Assembly (NCBI GenBank): GCA_010015655.1
Contig: ML976660.1
Span: 435,737-489,403 of the forward strand
Origin: Bimuria novae-zelandiae CBS 107.79
Lineage: Eukaryota; Ascomycota; Dothideomycetes; Pleosporales; Didymosphaeriaceae
Length of the DNA stretch: 53,667 nt
Direction of reading: 5' to 3'
Below the pieces are notes generated by a model. That model was given only the letters and a program-made list of their open reading frames with translations. It did no database searches and had not been told where the DNA came from. Both the position numbers and the translations under genes were made by a program. Shown here in pieces: positions 21,989-34,659 of the stretch. How positions within the stretch are numbered: the stretch's first letter is position 1; every line of letters begins with the position of its first letter.

Positions 21989-23780
21989 ATTAAAAGTCTT
22001 ACTGCCTTAACTAATTACTACATTAACTAATTATAATAGCCCTATCGACCCTTAGAGATCCCACAGTAATCCTGACTAACTACACGAACTACACACCGTG
22101 GCTAAATTAGCTTAAAATAAGATACTAATTTCTAAAGGTTTAGAACATTATTAACCTAGCGCTAATAAATAAACTAAAGTAGAAACCTATAATGCTAGTG
22201 CCTCCTTTTATAGGCAACTACTAGCTAAGCGCCGCCTACGTAACTATAAGCCTAAATAATATACTAACTCTGCCTTCTTATCTATTAGTGGCAGGTGTAA
22301 AAGCACATAAAGATAACAGCGACTATTATAAAGAATAACTTAAAATCTATAAGATTATAGATTAAGCTTTCTAAGAAGAAAAAGTAGACCTTAATAAGGT
22401 AATTACTTTTCTTTAATTAATAATCTCTGCACACCTATAGAACAATTACTATATCTTTAGAGTAATAATAAAGTAATAAATTAATAACCTCACGATTATA
22501 GTTAGGATTAACTATTAAGACAAACATTAACGAGCAAGGGTAAGATACTAAAAAGCCCTTAAGCTAATAAGAATAGCTAGATTATAGGCTACATAGCTAT
22601 TTAAGTATAATTATGCAGCCACAGAAGCAAAGACTAATTAAGTCCTAAAGCTTTAAAGGCTAGACTTAGTTAAAGAAGACTTTATAAAGGCAGTTATCTA
22701 TATTATACCTATATAGGTAATAACCTTCTAGTAATATAGAAGCAAGGATGCAGCTATCTTATAAAAGCATATAATAAAACTCTTTTAAGACTATATAATC
22801 CTATAGCACCTAATTAAGGGCGAATAAAAGGGCGTTTTTACTATTACAGGTTTATCTCTTGCTAATAGTAGTGAATCTACTTAGGCCATAGACAGGGACG
22901 CCTCTTTTATAGATAAAATAGTATTATTTAAAAGTTAAGAAAGATCTTAGAATTATAAATAATAAAATAATAGTTAACGTACTAAATCTAAGTAGTCGCC
23001 TTAGAGCCTTAAGCTAATAATAGTTAGTAGTAATTATTACCTTACTTATAAACTACGCTATAGTCTATAAGACTATTTTTATACCTTTCTAAATAAGTAG
23101 CTAAACTAGTTTAGAGCAAACCCTCTTATAGTAAAGCTAGTTAAGCTTAGGCTAGAATATAATACTAACTTCTAAAAAAAGTTAAAAATAGTAAAAAGAC
23201 TAAGGTCTTAAATACTTAAAATTAAATTATCGCATACTCCTACTCTAACTCAAATTACTAAGGCTAATAATAAGTAACTAGATAGACGCAAGATTACTAA
23301 AATCCTAGTAAGCTTTAAAGCTATATCTATTTACACTAACCTAAACACGTACCTATTACAATGCTTAGCTATACTTAATTTAGGCATAACTTGCTATATC
23401 TTTAACAACATTAATTACTTTGTCTTATACTAGCCACCGGCGCTGGGAGACTTCATATGGGCAGGGAATACGTAAATATGAATTAAAGGATACGGGAGCG
23501 TCTACCTTAACGTATAAAGTGTAAGTAGTAATTAAATGATATAGCTAGATAATATTGCCTATTGCCCTAATCTGCTCTATAATCTTGTATTATTCTAATT
23601 ACTCCGGAGGCAAGGCCTTTAGTGGGACATAAGGGCAGACCTAACAACTCTAACAAGAAGAAATAATACTATACTAGCAGAACTTTAAGAGTTGCATAAA
23701 TAGTAGGTGTTAGAATATAGGATAAGGCTAGTAAGTAGTACTACTACTAAAGCTACGCATGCTACCTATAAGACTAACAC
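21989..23780 (+). pseudogene. copia A gag and pol 5' part, remnant
   Basis: The forward frame contains a degraded gag-like region up to about 23100. It is followed by the start of pol: ITCYIFNNINYFVLY and IKGYGSVYLNV (about 23385-23520) match the segment between protease and integrase in copia elements. The same segment is seen in copia B near 37860-38000. The reading frame is cut by the gypsy X LTR at 23781 and resumes at 30673. Stops at former Gln and Trp codons are frequent. Confidence 0.65.
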
Positions 23781-24166
23781 TGTATCGGCGCAGGTCACTC
23801 AAAGGATCGATGTTGGCGTATCTCCTAGCAGAGGCATGTAGGAGTGCGTGTATAAGAATGTAGCCTCGAATGAATTAAGTGCCTATAGGCCTGGTACGAA
23901 AGGATACGGAAAAGGTACTAAACTATAAAGGCCCCAAGCTCCTCTAAATACACCTCTTCCCAGATGGCTAGCTAGCACATAACTGCCATAGGTTGACCGT
24001 CGGTCTGATAGATCCAAAATAGGTCCAAATCGGATTCGTAGTTCCCCATCGGTCTGATAGATCCGAAATTAGTCCAATACGGATAAGTGTCGGTTTTCGG
24101 ATGATCTCGAATCCTGTCTTGACTAGCTAAGGGTTCTCGTGTCGACGAGCGATTGTTCCTGTTACA
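23781..24166 (-). repeat. 3' LTR of gypsy X
   Basis: This 386-bp LTR starts TGTATCGGCGCAGG and ends TTGTTCCTGTTACA on the plus strand. It pairs with 30282-30667 and has a third copy at 53541. It is flanked on the left by AACAC (23776-23780). It contains two copies of CGGTCTGATAGATCC. Confidence 0.95.
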
Positions 24167-24205
24167 CTACCCCCTCCTTTATAACTTGCAGATAGTCCCT
24201 TATCT

Positions 24206-24857
24206 ATGCCGTGTGTGAATTGTTTCGCGCGTTTTAGCTGTTTCTGGCAACCAGCGCAGTTAGTAACGTTGCGGTAGTAATTATAACTTTACTAATTAGT
24301 TAATTTCTATTTATCTTGTTTCGCTAGTTATGCGCGTTTGGTCGCGGCAACGTGCCTAATTACAAGTTCCCTAAGCTATCCTCTAAAAAGTGCAGCTACT
24401 GCACCTCTCAGAACGAAAAGTGCAACCCTGTAAGTATGGCGATTCTAATTCTAGTCCGCTTTAATAATAGATTAGGTAGGTGCCTGACTTCGTAGAGTCC
24501 GAATTTTGGACTTTTAGGAGGGCCTTGCGGAATTAGGAGGGGGCTAGCGAGGAGGACGCTACTGACCTCTAACCCGCGCTTGACAAGGCTGCGAAGGACC
24601 TAGGCACAATTGTGCAGGTTACTTGGGCGGGTAAGGCTGGGCTAACTTCTGTAGAATTACTACTCGCGCAGCATTCTGCTTCTGTGCGGGTAGAGGATTA
24701 TCTGCGGCGTGTGGAGGAGGCAGTAGATGATCTTCATAACACTATAAGGACGGCTTCGGAGGGGGGTTAGGGGAAGGGAAAGGGGAAGGGGAAGGGGAAG
24801 GCGCCTACTACCCTTAAGGGTGCTCTACCTAAGCCCTCTAATTCGGATAAGGAGTAG
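24206..24857 (+). pseudogene. antisense Cys-rich gene with introns carried by gypsy X
   Basis: This open region runs opposite to gag-pol, between the pol end and the 3' LTR. The likely structure is exon 1 from 24206 (MPCVNC start), an intron at about 24263-24327 ending GCTAG, exon 2 at 24328-24430, an intron at 24431-24480 (GTAAGT donor, CTAAT branch-like site, GGTAG acceptor), and exon 3 to the TAG at 24855-24857. The product has spaced cysteines (CVNC; KKCSYCTSQNEKC). Next comes an acidic/amphipathic region (VEEAVDDLHNTIR), then a GKGKGKGKGK basic tract and a Pro/Ser tail. Only about three internal stops occur, at positions where CAG or CAA is likely ancestral. I do not recognise a family. 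The CxxC spacing hints at zinc binding but is not diagnostic. A captured host gene is one explanation; an accessory retroelement gene is another. Confidence 0.55.
24431..24480 (+). other. putative spliceosomal intron in the antisense gene of gypsy X
   Basis: The donor GTAAGT directly follows an open exon ending KCNP. The acceptor region reads GATTAGGTAG and the next exon continues in frame as a valine-starting open stretch. The length of about 49-50 nt suits filamentous ascomycetes. A CTAAT branch-like motif lies at about 24444. The acceptor could be off by a few bases. Confidence 0.55.
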
Positions 24858-24929
24858 AATTTTGTTTTTTTCTTTCTTTTCTTTCTTGTACTTATTAGAA
24901 TTTAAAACTCTTAGGCCTGCTACTCTGTT

Positions 24930-27900
24930 CCTTGTTCCTATGAGTGAATCCACTGACTCAATGCCTTTAGAGGTCCGGGGCGATTTGGATACTTGTCGTG
25001 AAATTATCTTAACTTATGGGGGGCTCCTATGAAGTTCGATATAAGGTACTATACTAGATCTAGGTCATGTCCTACCTACTTAACTCTGTATTTAAGGGTA
25101 TTTTAGGATAGCTTACTAGCTAGGATCTCCTTAACTTCCTATTTCTCTACTCTATTAATAAGGACACCTGGCAGTTTCGGAGCTTCTTATCCTGGTAGTA
25201 GGTCTTAAAGATCTTTATAGAGGAGATTTGGAGTAAAGACATTATAGATTCGGGACCCTAAAGGAAGTTTAAGTCTATATAAGTAACTAACTTATTCTAT
25301 TACTTTAAATGGGCCCTCCCACTTGTCGGATAGCTTTTAGCTAGGTCTTAACACCGCAAGGTTATAAGCGTCTAGGTAGACTATATTACTAACTTCCTAG
25401 TTAACTAGGCAACGGTGTTAATTAATTACGGATTATATTTAGTCTTGTGCTTATTCTATATTTTCCTTCGCTAGCTGCTAAGCGGCATGCATTCGTTTAG
25501 CTAGTAATTAAGCGTCTTTAACATTTAAACAATCCTAGGGTTTGGTGAATAAGGTAGGATTCCAATCCTAACTTTAACGGGGTTCGGAGCCATACAGGAT
25601 CTGGTAGGGTGACATGCTAATAGCCGAATGGGGTAGAGTGACCTGCGCTTGATCGATTAGGGGTAGAAGTGAACTCTAGTTATCCTGGTAGTAGGATACA
25701 AAGGGGCGTAGCCTCTAGTCGATATACTTATTCATGATTTCTGTCTGGCCATCTGTCTCTTTATAGTACGTGGTAGATAGCTTCACTTTAACGCCTATAA
25801 TCTGACAAAACTCTAACCAGAATGTGGAAACAAACTGAGGACCTTAATTAGAGATAATAGACTCTAGAGTGTGTCTAAATTAGTATACCTATTATACGAA
25901 TAAGTTAGCTATTTCGCGGGCATCAATCGATTTGTGGCAAGGAATAAATACCACTTGTTTAGATAGACGATCGATAACTACTATAATCTAATCGTATCTG
26001 GCCCTGTCCTTGGGAAATTCCTTAAAGTCGATACACAGATGTTGCATAGGCCTATTAGGGATAGGTAATAGATGCAAAAACCCTAGAGTGGGGGTCTGCC
26101 TTAGGTGTGCACGTCGGCAGTGAATGCAGTTTCGTATATACCGCTTATAGGTAGCTTCTATTCCCTTCTAGTAGTACTTTCGAGAGAGCAACTAGTAGGT
26201 TTTTGTATAACCTGGATAAGCCATTGACTTCTAATCATGGATTTCCCGGATAAGGCGGGTACACAGAGTAGATTCAGGAGGGACGCACAGTCTGTCGTTG
26301 TATAGAATAAGACTATTATAAACCCGATATTTCTCTAGTAGGGACTAGCGTTTTGTAATAAATCTAAGGCAGTTCTCCTGCAGCAAGGCTTTAATAAGTT
26401 AATAAGAATCTAGACTTATAATGTCTTTATCAGTTAACAAGGCGAACACGTCGACTTTGGCATTAGACTTCTTAATGTAGGTCTGGGCCAGGTCGGAGTT
26501 GATTCGGGGGTCAAGTCGATAGGGCCCTAGGAATACTCGGCTACAATTATTATTTTAAATAGCCTTAAGGTCCGCAAGATCTTATTCTCGTTAACTTAAG
26601 ATATTAGCTCTAGCGTTGCTTTTACCTAGCGTGTATTTAATCCGAAAGTCAAACGAGGATAGCATTTCGTACCAGCGAACTTAACGAGTATTAAGGACCT
26701 TGGTAGTTATAAAGTATTCTAAGGATTAATAATCCAAAAGAACTTAGATTATAGTTCGGGTAAAAGCAAGTTCTACGCGCTACTTAATAAAAGTAGTAAT
26801 AATAGCGAATAATTCCTTATCATAGATCTCCTAGTTTAGTTCGGATCCAGTTAGGACATGACTGTAGAATGCCACTGGTTGAACTTTTCTATCTAGATGT
26901 TCCTGGGATAGTACTCCTGTAATTACTTCGTCTAATGCGTCTGTTTCTACCCTAGTAGGTAGTTTAGGGTCGAAGTAATAGAGGGTGGGGATGGCTAGTA
27001 ACGCCTGTTTAATTTACTAGAAGGCGACTTCACACTCCAAACTCTATTTAAATAGGATTTAAGGACTTTACAAGGTACTAATAGGTTTCGTAATGTAGGA
27101 GAAGTCCTTAACAAATTACTAATAGAACCTAGCAAATCTAAGGAACGACTTTACACCTGTTATAATTGTGGGGGCTTTCTAGTTCCGTAGCGCTTCTACC
27201 TTGGCTGGATCTACCTCCATACCAGTATTGGTAAGGATATAACCTAGGTATCGGGTCCGAGTCACATGGAATTCACTTTTGAGGATGTCGACTTGGAGGC
27301 CGGCTTTCCAGAGACGATCTAACACCTTCTAAACGTGCTTAATGTGTTCCTCGATAGTGTTAGAATAAATAAGGATGTTATCTAGGTACGCAATGCAAAA
27401 GTCGTCGAGATAATTAATAAGAACGTTATTTATATATTGCTAGTAGGTGGCTAGTCTATTACACAACCTAAAAGGCAATACCTTGCACTTATAAGATCTA
27501 TATTAAGTCTAAAACATAGTGTACTCTTCTAATTTAGGATCTATGCGAATTTTATTAAAGGTAGCTTAGATATTAAATTTAGTAAATATCTTAGCCTTAG
27601 AGGGGCGAGCTAAAAGTTTGTTAATTCTTAGAATTAGGTAGGAGTCCTTTTAGGTCAGAAGGTTAAGTTTGCAATAGTCTATATATATTCGAAAATCTCC
27701 GTTTAGCTTTCGTACACAAAGGATGGGAGACGCGAAAGGGCTTTAACTATGCTTAATAAATCCCTTTTAAAGATATTCTAGAACGTACTTTTTAATAGCC
27801 TCTAGTTCTTCCAGACTGGATTTATATAGAGGACTGTAGTTATTTAGAAGGGGTTTAGTAAGCATAATCTTATAGTTATATAGTCAGCGCGAGGGCAGCT

Positions 27901-30000
27901 TATTGGCCGTAGTCTTGCTAAACATATCCCGATACTAACAGTATATCTAGGGAAGTCGTTCTTTAATAAGATAAGTATTCTTAAGATTTTTAGCGTGGCG
28001 TTAAGTTCGTATATGGTCTAACAGGCGTTCGATTTCGTACAGAGAAGTAGTAAAGAATTTGTTAACTAGCTTTTTTATATTAAAGTAAAAGGCGTTTGCT
28101 AAGATAAGAGTAATTATGGGCATCCGCATCGCCTGCAGAGCGGATGCGGAACGGGCAGGTTTTGGAGCGGGATCCTAAAAAATTAGGGGTACTGTCTTCC
28201 TACTTAGAGGGAGAGGATGAGGCAGTCAAATAAGGCCCTTAATACGATTAACTATAGGGCTGTTCTTCATCTGATATTGTTCCTGTTCCTATAGGATATC
28301 CCGGCGACGAATGTCTTACTATACCTCTAAGTTCCAAATTAGCTATTCTAGCTATATTAAGATAGTTTTAGAGGGATCGTAGGTCTTAGGATACTTTACT
28401 AGCCATAAGATCTAATTCCGCTCCGTATCTAATTAAAGCTTAAAGCGCTTAAGCTATTAGAGTCCTAGGATGTAGTCCTGTGTTCCTAAGTCTATTACTA
28501 TAAAGGGGTAGTTACGGATTATTTGCCTATCTATCCTTATGTGCAAACGAATATATCGGTCCACTAGGGTACAAATCTTATTTAAGAACCTTTAAACTAT
28601 AACGCGGTACGGTAGTTTTCGGATAGGAATATAAAGTGTCTAAAATAAAGAAGCTGCAATTTAAGAATTAATAAAAAGAAAACCTTAGGCACCAGTATCA
28701 ACAAGGGCATTAAGTTAAATCCCGTACCTGTTTAAATAGAGTACGAGGGGGGTTCGAAAGTAAGGACCTCCTAGTAACTTCGACAAATCTATATTAGAAA
28801 GGTCGTACTTACTTATACCTAGGGCGGAGGCTTTTCCTAGGCGTCTTCGTTTCCTAGGGATGCTTCCTCGTCCGCATTAATGTATTCTTAATTAGAGTCT
28901 AGTTCTACTCTAATCTCGCGGACGCGGGGTTAAGGGCAATCTTTAATAAAGTGTTTTAACTTTCTATAGTTATAGCAGGTGTTAGAACTTATCTGTGTTA
29001 TTAGAGGTTGCGATGGCAGGACTGTCCTGTCTTAGGGCGCATTTGGAGTAGATTTCTTAATAGGCCTGTATAGTACCTTAGTTAGGGTACTAAGGTGAAT
29101 TTCTTCCTTATAGTTCTTCTAACGCAGAGGTTAATTTATACTAGTTATAGAGCGGGTAAAAGGACTTGTCGGTGCATTCCGCGTTTCTAAGTTAAAGGCT
29201 ATTAGGTAGGCTACTATTTTCTTAAAGGAATTATTCTATAAGTGCTTAAACCCTATGTTTGGAGCCCTTAAGGATAGTGTTATCTTTTTCTACAGGAATA
29301 GAGACTATTTATCCTTATAAACTCTGCCTCGGATTGCTGCACTAATAAACTTAGCCTTAAAAGTAAGGAAAGTTTCCTTAGAGGTTATCTTTAAGCGTTA
29401 AAACGTGGTCTAGTACTTAGCTTCCTTGTTGCTAGATATAAAGAAGGATAATAGTAGTTCGATCATCTCCTCAGCATTCTTAAACCGTAACGTATCCGAA
29501 GTAGCTAGGTACTAGGGTTCCAAATATTCGCGAGTAGTACTAGAAGTATGTCCCTACACTAATGCCATGCGAGTGCGTTTACTCGGATAGTAATCTGCGT
29601 TAATCTTAAGATAGTCCCTAATTAATGCTTGCTATTAAGGAAAGATAGGTTCTTTCTTATTAATTAGGGATTCTATCTTAGGAGTTCGCTTGGATAGCTT
29701 TGCCATAATAGTGGCGGGAGATTCGGACTGGTATTAGAGGGCTGTCGGGGGTGATTTGATTATAGGCCAGGCTTAGTCCCTGGCTTAGGATTCTCTAGTT
29801 AATTGCTCTAGTTATGCTTGCATTTAACGCAATTAGTTCTAGAAAGCTATTATTAGGTTAGCGGATTAAACCAAATTGGCTTTAGGTCTAACGATAGGAT
29901 TATCTAGAGTATTATTGCTTTCTTTGTCTTCTTCGCTCTTTAAAGGTTCTAGGGGTAGCTAACGGTCTTCCTAAGTCTGACTCCGGGCCGCCTGCCGTGC
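24930..30000 (-). pseudogene. gag-pol remnant of chromovirus X
   Basis: Gag runs from about 29700 (MAKLSKRTPKIESL) to the zinc knuckle TCYNCRKLKHFIKDC (28935-28981, CX2CX4HX4C intact). RT at about 27100-27900 has [13 protein letters not shown] (about 27370-27400), where the second catalytic Asp is now Asn. RNase H lies at about 26550-27000. The integrase zinc finger is read around YLLSRKY and RNCIHCRRAH (about 26100-26250), followed by LCIDFKEFPKDRARYDQ. The second integrase Asp is Asn in SIISN. The chromodomain VKEILASKLSRNTLKYRVK is at about 24960-25180, with a stop at R. Chromodomain integrases of this clade target insertion to heterochromatin, which suits its location. Stops are present but fewer than in older neighbours. 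Confidence 0.85.
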
Positions 30001-30281
30001 CGTTTTTAACAATGCTAAAGTAGACATTAACGTTTAATTTTAAGTCTATAGGTTATTAGTAGTTACTACTTTTCTACCTTAGCGCAACTTTACGCGACTT
30101 TTCTAAAGTTAACCTAATTTATCTGTAATTAGGAGTTCTAAACCTAAAGGCTTTAGTTAGCAAGAGGTCTCTAGAATCCTGCCTATAGAGAAAACCAGGG
30201 ACGCGCCAACGCGGGTCCGTTCTATTCTTATAGCGATATTCTTTAAAGCTATCACCGGCGATAGCGACCTTTTCTGTATAA

Positions 30282-30667
30282 TATATCGGCGCAGGTTACT
30301 TAAAGAATTAATATTAGTATATTTCCTAGCAGAGGCATGTGGGAGTGCGTGTATAAGAATATAGCCTCGAATAAATTAAGTGCCTATAGGCCTGGTACGA
30401 AAGGATACGGAAAAGGTACTAAACTATAAAGGCCCTAAGCTCCTCTAAATACACCTCTTCCCAGATAGCTAGCTAGCACATAACTGCCATAGGTTGACCG
30501 TCGGTCTAATAGATCCAAAATAGGTCCGAATCGGATTCGTAGTTCCCCATCGGTCTGATAGATCCGAAATTGGTCCGATACGGATGAGTGTCGGTTTTCG
30601 GATGATCTCGAATCCTGTCTTGACTAGCCAAGGGTTCTCGTGTCGACGAGCGATTGTTCCTGTTACA
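30282..30667 (-). repeat. 5' LTR of gypsy X
   Basis: Same length as 23781-24166 and differing mainly by C/T and G/A. The first bases read TATATCGG instead of TGTATCGG, so RIP has hit the terminal dinucleotide. Followed by AACAC (30668-30672). Confidence 0.95.
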
Positions 30668-30672
30668 AACAC

Positions 30673-33600
30673 ACGCACTAAATAAAGACTATAAAAAGTA
30701 AATATATTAACCTAGCACTAATAATTAGGCTATTTAGGCCCTTAGGCTCTTAAATACCTTATATAGTAATTTAAAGGGGTAAGAATTAAAGGCCTGCCTA
30801 TTATTAAGTATAACGCCTATAGTAAAGTAAAACTAAAATAATAAATACGCTGGCAAGCTAAGGAGCTAACTAAAGGCCTTAGTAAGTAAGTTATAATTAA
30901 TTTTTACGACTATAAAGTAGATAGCTTAACAAGAGAGAAGAGCTAAATACTAATTACTAATTAATTTTTTAGCTTTATATAAAACTTCTACTTTAAGGAT
31001 AATCGCCCAGCACGATCTATTATTAAGTAACTTAGCACCTTTATACTATTTATAAGAGTATAATATAATATTATAGTAAGAGTAATTAAATCTAATAATA
31101 AGATCTTCTTTATTAAGGTAAATATTAAGAAGTAGAACTTAGCGTAAGGGATTAAGATTAAGCCCTTAGCACCTAATACTTAAGTATAAAATAGAGGGGC
31201 TAAATACTTAAGGGGTATAATTAAGGAAAAAGCGCGTGTAATATAACTTAACTTTAACTTACTCTAGTAAATATAGCCTAAGATTACTTAACCTATAGTC
31301 TACCTTTATAATTAAACCCTAAACTACGCTAATTAATAGCGATCACTATATAAAGTATTCTTTATAATAGTAGTTTTTCAGAATAGCGTTGTTGCTTAAC
31401 TAAAGAAGCCCTATTAAGCTTACTTAAAAGTCTATAGCTACAAGGCCTTTACTATAACTAATAATACTAAACGTAATAAAAGTAAGCTCTAGCGACTAGA
31501 TCCTAAAATATAAATAGGTTATCTAGTTAGTTATAAATTAACTAATATCTAGAGAATATAGATCCCCTCTTTAGCAAAGATAATTAGTACTTACGACGTA
31601 ATTTTTAATAAAGGTACTATATTCTTAGGTAAAACTAAAGACCTAATAAATAACCTTATATATAGTATATTAGAGGAAATAGTAGTTTAAGTATGATTAA
31701 TAGAGTTATCTCTCTTATTTTAATAAGAGTAAGCCACCAAGTCTTTCTTTAAGGATAAGATAATTAGTAAAGCGCTAGAGGAAGAGGTTAAAGGAGCTTC
31801 TAAGTATAAGTAAAATAAAAAAGTTAGGTATAAATATCTAATACCTTTTTTAATACTACTACTAATAATACTCTTTACATAGCTAATAGCAAGAGGCAAT
31901 TAAGCTAAACTACCCTAAATAGTATAGATAGGGTAATAATAGATAAGCCCTTAGGCCGCCGCTTTTATAGCAGGTATAGAAGCAGGAACCCGTAGTCTTA
32001 TTAATAAAAAGACACTTAATAAGGTATAGCTAAAGCGTATAATTACTGCTAGTAAAAAACCTTATTAAAGTTTACTACTAGAACCACCTACCTGCAAAGA
32101 TAAACTTAAATATTATCTACTATATTACTTATAAAAAGAAGCTAAGAAATCCTATTTCTAAAGTTACTATAAGATAAAGTCCTAAAGTAAGGTAGTTACC
32201 TCCTTAGTAAAAGTAGCAGGACATTAGATCCTTAATTATATATAGGTATATACCTATAAATTTAATAAATACTATTAATTATAGAAGTGTAAGGCACGAC
32301 TAGTTATAAGAAGTAACTAATAATAACACTTTACCTTGTAAGAAACCTACGCCGCAACGCTTATAAAATAATTCTTTTATATACTTATAGTAATTATAGC
32401 TTGGTTTAACCTAGAGCTTATCTAACACGACGTTACTAACGCGTTTGTCCACGCAAAGCTCGACAGAGAAATCTACATGAGAATGCCCCACGGCTACTCG
32501 CGAGCAGGCACAGTCCTCTAACTACACAAAGCACTCTACGGACTGCGCATATCTCCACTACTTTGGCAGAGAGAGTTTACATTAACGCTCCATAATATTA
32601 GCTTTAAAACAGTGCCCTATAAGCCATGCTATCTTATTAAGGATAGCATTATTATTATTTTTTTATATAAATAACCTTATTATTACTTACGATAAGTTAC
32701 AGAAGCAAGCTACTAAAGCTACTCTAATAATAATAAGTACTAAATTTACACTTACTAGTAGTAATAACCTACAGTAGTTTCTAAGAGTCGAAGTTATTAG
32801 AGATTAACTAAATTAAAAACTCTAACTATTCTAAACTTTATATATTAATAAAATATCGCGCCTCGTTAATCACTATAAAATTTGCTATAATACCCTAATA
32901 GTAGTAGTTAAACTACTCTTACGCTTAGGACTTGCTAGTAAGGCTAAAATTAATTAATACTAGCGCAAAGTTAGATTAATTCTCTATATAGTAGTTACTA
33001 CTTAACTAGATATCGCTTTTATAAGCTCTAGACTATCACGATTCCTATCTAACCTAAGTAAAGAATACTAAGTAGCTACTAACTAAGTTTTCCTCTACCT
33101 TACTAATACTAGATTATTAGGTCTTTAGCTTAAAGGTGTAGATATTTTAAAAGTAGCAAGTAATATATTCTTTACTAACAACACGCTCGACCGCAAGAGC
33201 TTATAAAGATATATTATTAAGCTATTTAGTAGCCTAATTACATAGAAAGCTAACAAGCAAGACATAGTTACTACATTTACTATAGAGGCTAAATTACTAG
33301 CACTCTTGCAGGTTACTAAGGAAGCTTTATTTACTTTATAATTACTAAAAGAGCTAAAGGTTAAACTTAATAATTCCCTTATTACGATTAATTATAATAA
33401 TTAGTAAATAATATAACTAGTTACTAAAGAGATCGCTAAGTTACAGACTAAGCTCTATTATATAGATATCTATAATTATTAGCTAAGACAAGAGGTCGCA
33501 CTAGGGACAATTAAGGTAAACTATTAACCCTTAAAAGACATAGTTATAGATAGATTTATAAAGGCCCTGCCAGCTAATAAGTAGAGCAAGTTTCTAGATA

Positions 33601-33756
33601 AAATAAAACTTACAGAGATTAAGGATAAGATTACTAATGAAGAGGTTAACCTACTTAATTTAGAGCAAAGGATAGAGGCTTTTAAAATTAAACTATAAGA
33701 CTATCTAATTACTAATAGATAATCTCTAGCTTAAGGATAAGCCTAAGCTAAAGGGG
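30673..33756 (+). pseudogene. copia A pol 3' part (integrase, RT, RNase H) remnant
   Basis: Continuation of the frame cut at 23780. The integrase core is readable around 30850-31300 and the post-integrase RLDPKI.IGYLVSY block at about 31490-31530. The RT segment at about 32420-32580 is almost free of RIP: DVTNAFVHAKLDREIYMRM, then ALYGLRISPLLWQREF. RNase H follows to about 33600, with an AKLLALLQVTKEA-type block near 33290. A lightly mutated RT island inside heavily mutated pol also occurs at the same place in copia B. Confidence 0.8.
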
Positions 33757-33941
33757 TGTATCTAATTACATAGTCCTTTACGCTAGCAAGGTAGCTGGCG
33801 CACTTGTACCCTTACATAAGAGCATTCCTCCCTTACATAAGAAACATTCCACAACAAGGCAAGGAATGTCTTCATGGTTATATAGATGCTACCTCCCACA
33901 ACAGAAGCACACACATCGATCAATCAATCAACAATCTGACA
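33757..33941 (+). repeat. 3' LTR of copia A
   Basis: This 185-bp LTR starts TGTATCTAATTACATAG and ends CAATCTGACA, followed by AGATC. It is less mutated at its 3' end than the 5' LTR. Confidence 0.92.
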
Positions 33942-33978
33942 AGATCATGTAACCTGTATTACGATCACGAACCCCACA
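33942..33978 (-). repeat. solo LTR S4, right remainder after copia A
   Basis: Joined to 21805 across copia A, it continues the alignment with the first 40 bases of S3 (51327 onwards, inverted). The outer end is estimated from a TGTGGGG start on the minus strand. The assignment is tentative beyond 33960. Confidence 0.4.
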
Positions 33979-34466
33979 GGAACAATAGAACCAGACAATT
34001 ACGCCAAGAGAGTTATTATTAGCGAAATAACCGCGCCAGAGGAACACACAAAAGCGCGGGGCAACTTAGGTTAGTAATTACATGACAAAGTCTCGCATCA
34101 GTAAGAAGTCCTATATAAAGGTTAAGACAATAGTAAGTCCTAGGGACTACCTTTAAATAAAAGGTCTTAGCGGGACTATAATAGTAATTTTAATAATTTC
34201 TTTATACCTTTCCTACTCTTTATAGTTAACTTAACGTACTGTATGTATATTTTTTTTATAATAAATTAGTAAATTTCCTAGTTAGTTATTCTATTATGTA
34301 TTATAGAATTAGATTATTTACATAACCTAATGTTATTATTTTAAGCTCTGAACTACTAAATACATTTGTAAGGTATATTACTCTTAACCTATCCTCCCCT
34401 AACCTGGATTAGGCTTAGGTACGTAAACCACCTTGTAATAACCTGCTAGTATACTAGGCTGTTACA
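33979..34466 (-). repeat. probable 3' LTR of chromovirus Y
   Basis: On the minus strand a polypurine tract (AGAGGGGGGTAA, 34467-34478) is followed by TGTAACAGCCTAG, a standard 3' LTR start. The first 25 bases match the start of S3 (TATAACGGCCTGG...GGCAGG), so they appear to be one LTR family. Similarity fades further in, and the far end against S4 is unresolved. Confidence 0.45.
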
Positions 34467-34659
34467 TTACCCCCCTCTAAGGTGGACTTAGTCTTTTAAG
34501 TCTATTGTGTTACCTCCTTTATGCCCTACTCTATACTGGTCTAACTATAGCTTTATTTATTTTTTATTACTTTTAGATAAGTACTAGCCTCGTACGCTTA
34601 TAGCTAAAAATTTAGTTATAATAATATCTTAGATATATCTAAATATATATTATAATACT

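Larger units (their letters stand above)
23781..30667 (-). mobile_element. Ty3/gypsy chromovirus X nested in copia A
   Basis: The 6887-bp element has two 386-bp LTRs and the 5-bp duplication AACAC (23776-23780 and 30668-30672). Minus-strand reading gives gag with zinc knuckle, RT, RNase H, integrase with HHCC and DDE motifs, and a C-terminal chromodomain. An extra gene on the plus strand fills the space between pol and the 3' LTR. RIP is moderate, lighter than in G1 or copia A, which fits a younger insertion. Confidence 0.92.
21806..33941 (+). mobile_element. Ty1/copia retrotransposon copia A, RIP-degraded, split by gypsy X
   Basis: LTRs of about 183-185 bp (21806-21988 and 33757-33941) are flanked by the duplication AGATC (21801-21805 and 33942-33946). 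The forward strand reads gag, integrase, RT and RNase H through many stops. A purine tract AAAGGGG directly precedes the 3' LTR. Gypsy X (23781-30667) interrupts it, leaving about 5.2 kb of its own sequence. It is inserted in solo LTR S4. Confidence 0.9.

Noticed and set aside
24820..25032. 70-codon plus-strand open frame next to the antisense gene of gypsy X
   Set aside because: Its second half is the antisense of the chromodomain coding region of gypsy X, and its start overlaps the end of the antisense gene in another frame.
30469..30678. 69-codon minus-strand open frame
   Set aside because: Lies almost wholly within the 386-bp LTR of gypsy X; the matching LTR at 23781-24166 and the copy at 53541 show it is non-coding repeat sequence.
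33804..34022. 72-codon plus-strand open frame
   Set aside because: Covers the copia A 3' LTR and its flank; no homology and not open in the other LTR.
33948..34466. Interpretation of this whole interval as a single LTR from TGTAAC to GTTACA
   Set aside because: The left boundary overlaps sequence that aligns to S3 as part of split solo LTR S4, so only the right boundary next to the polypurine tract is supported.
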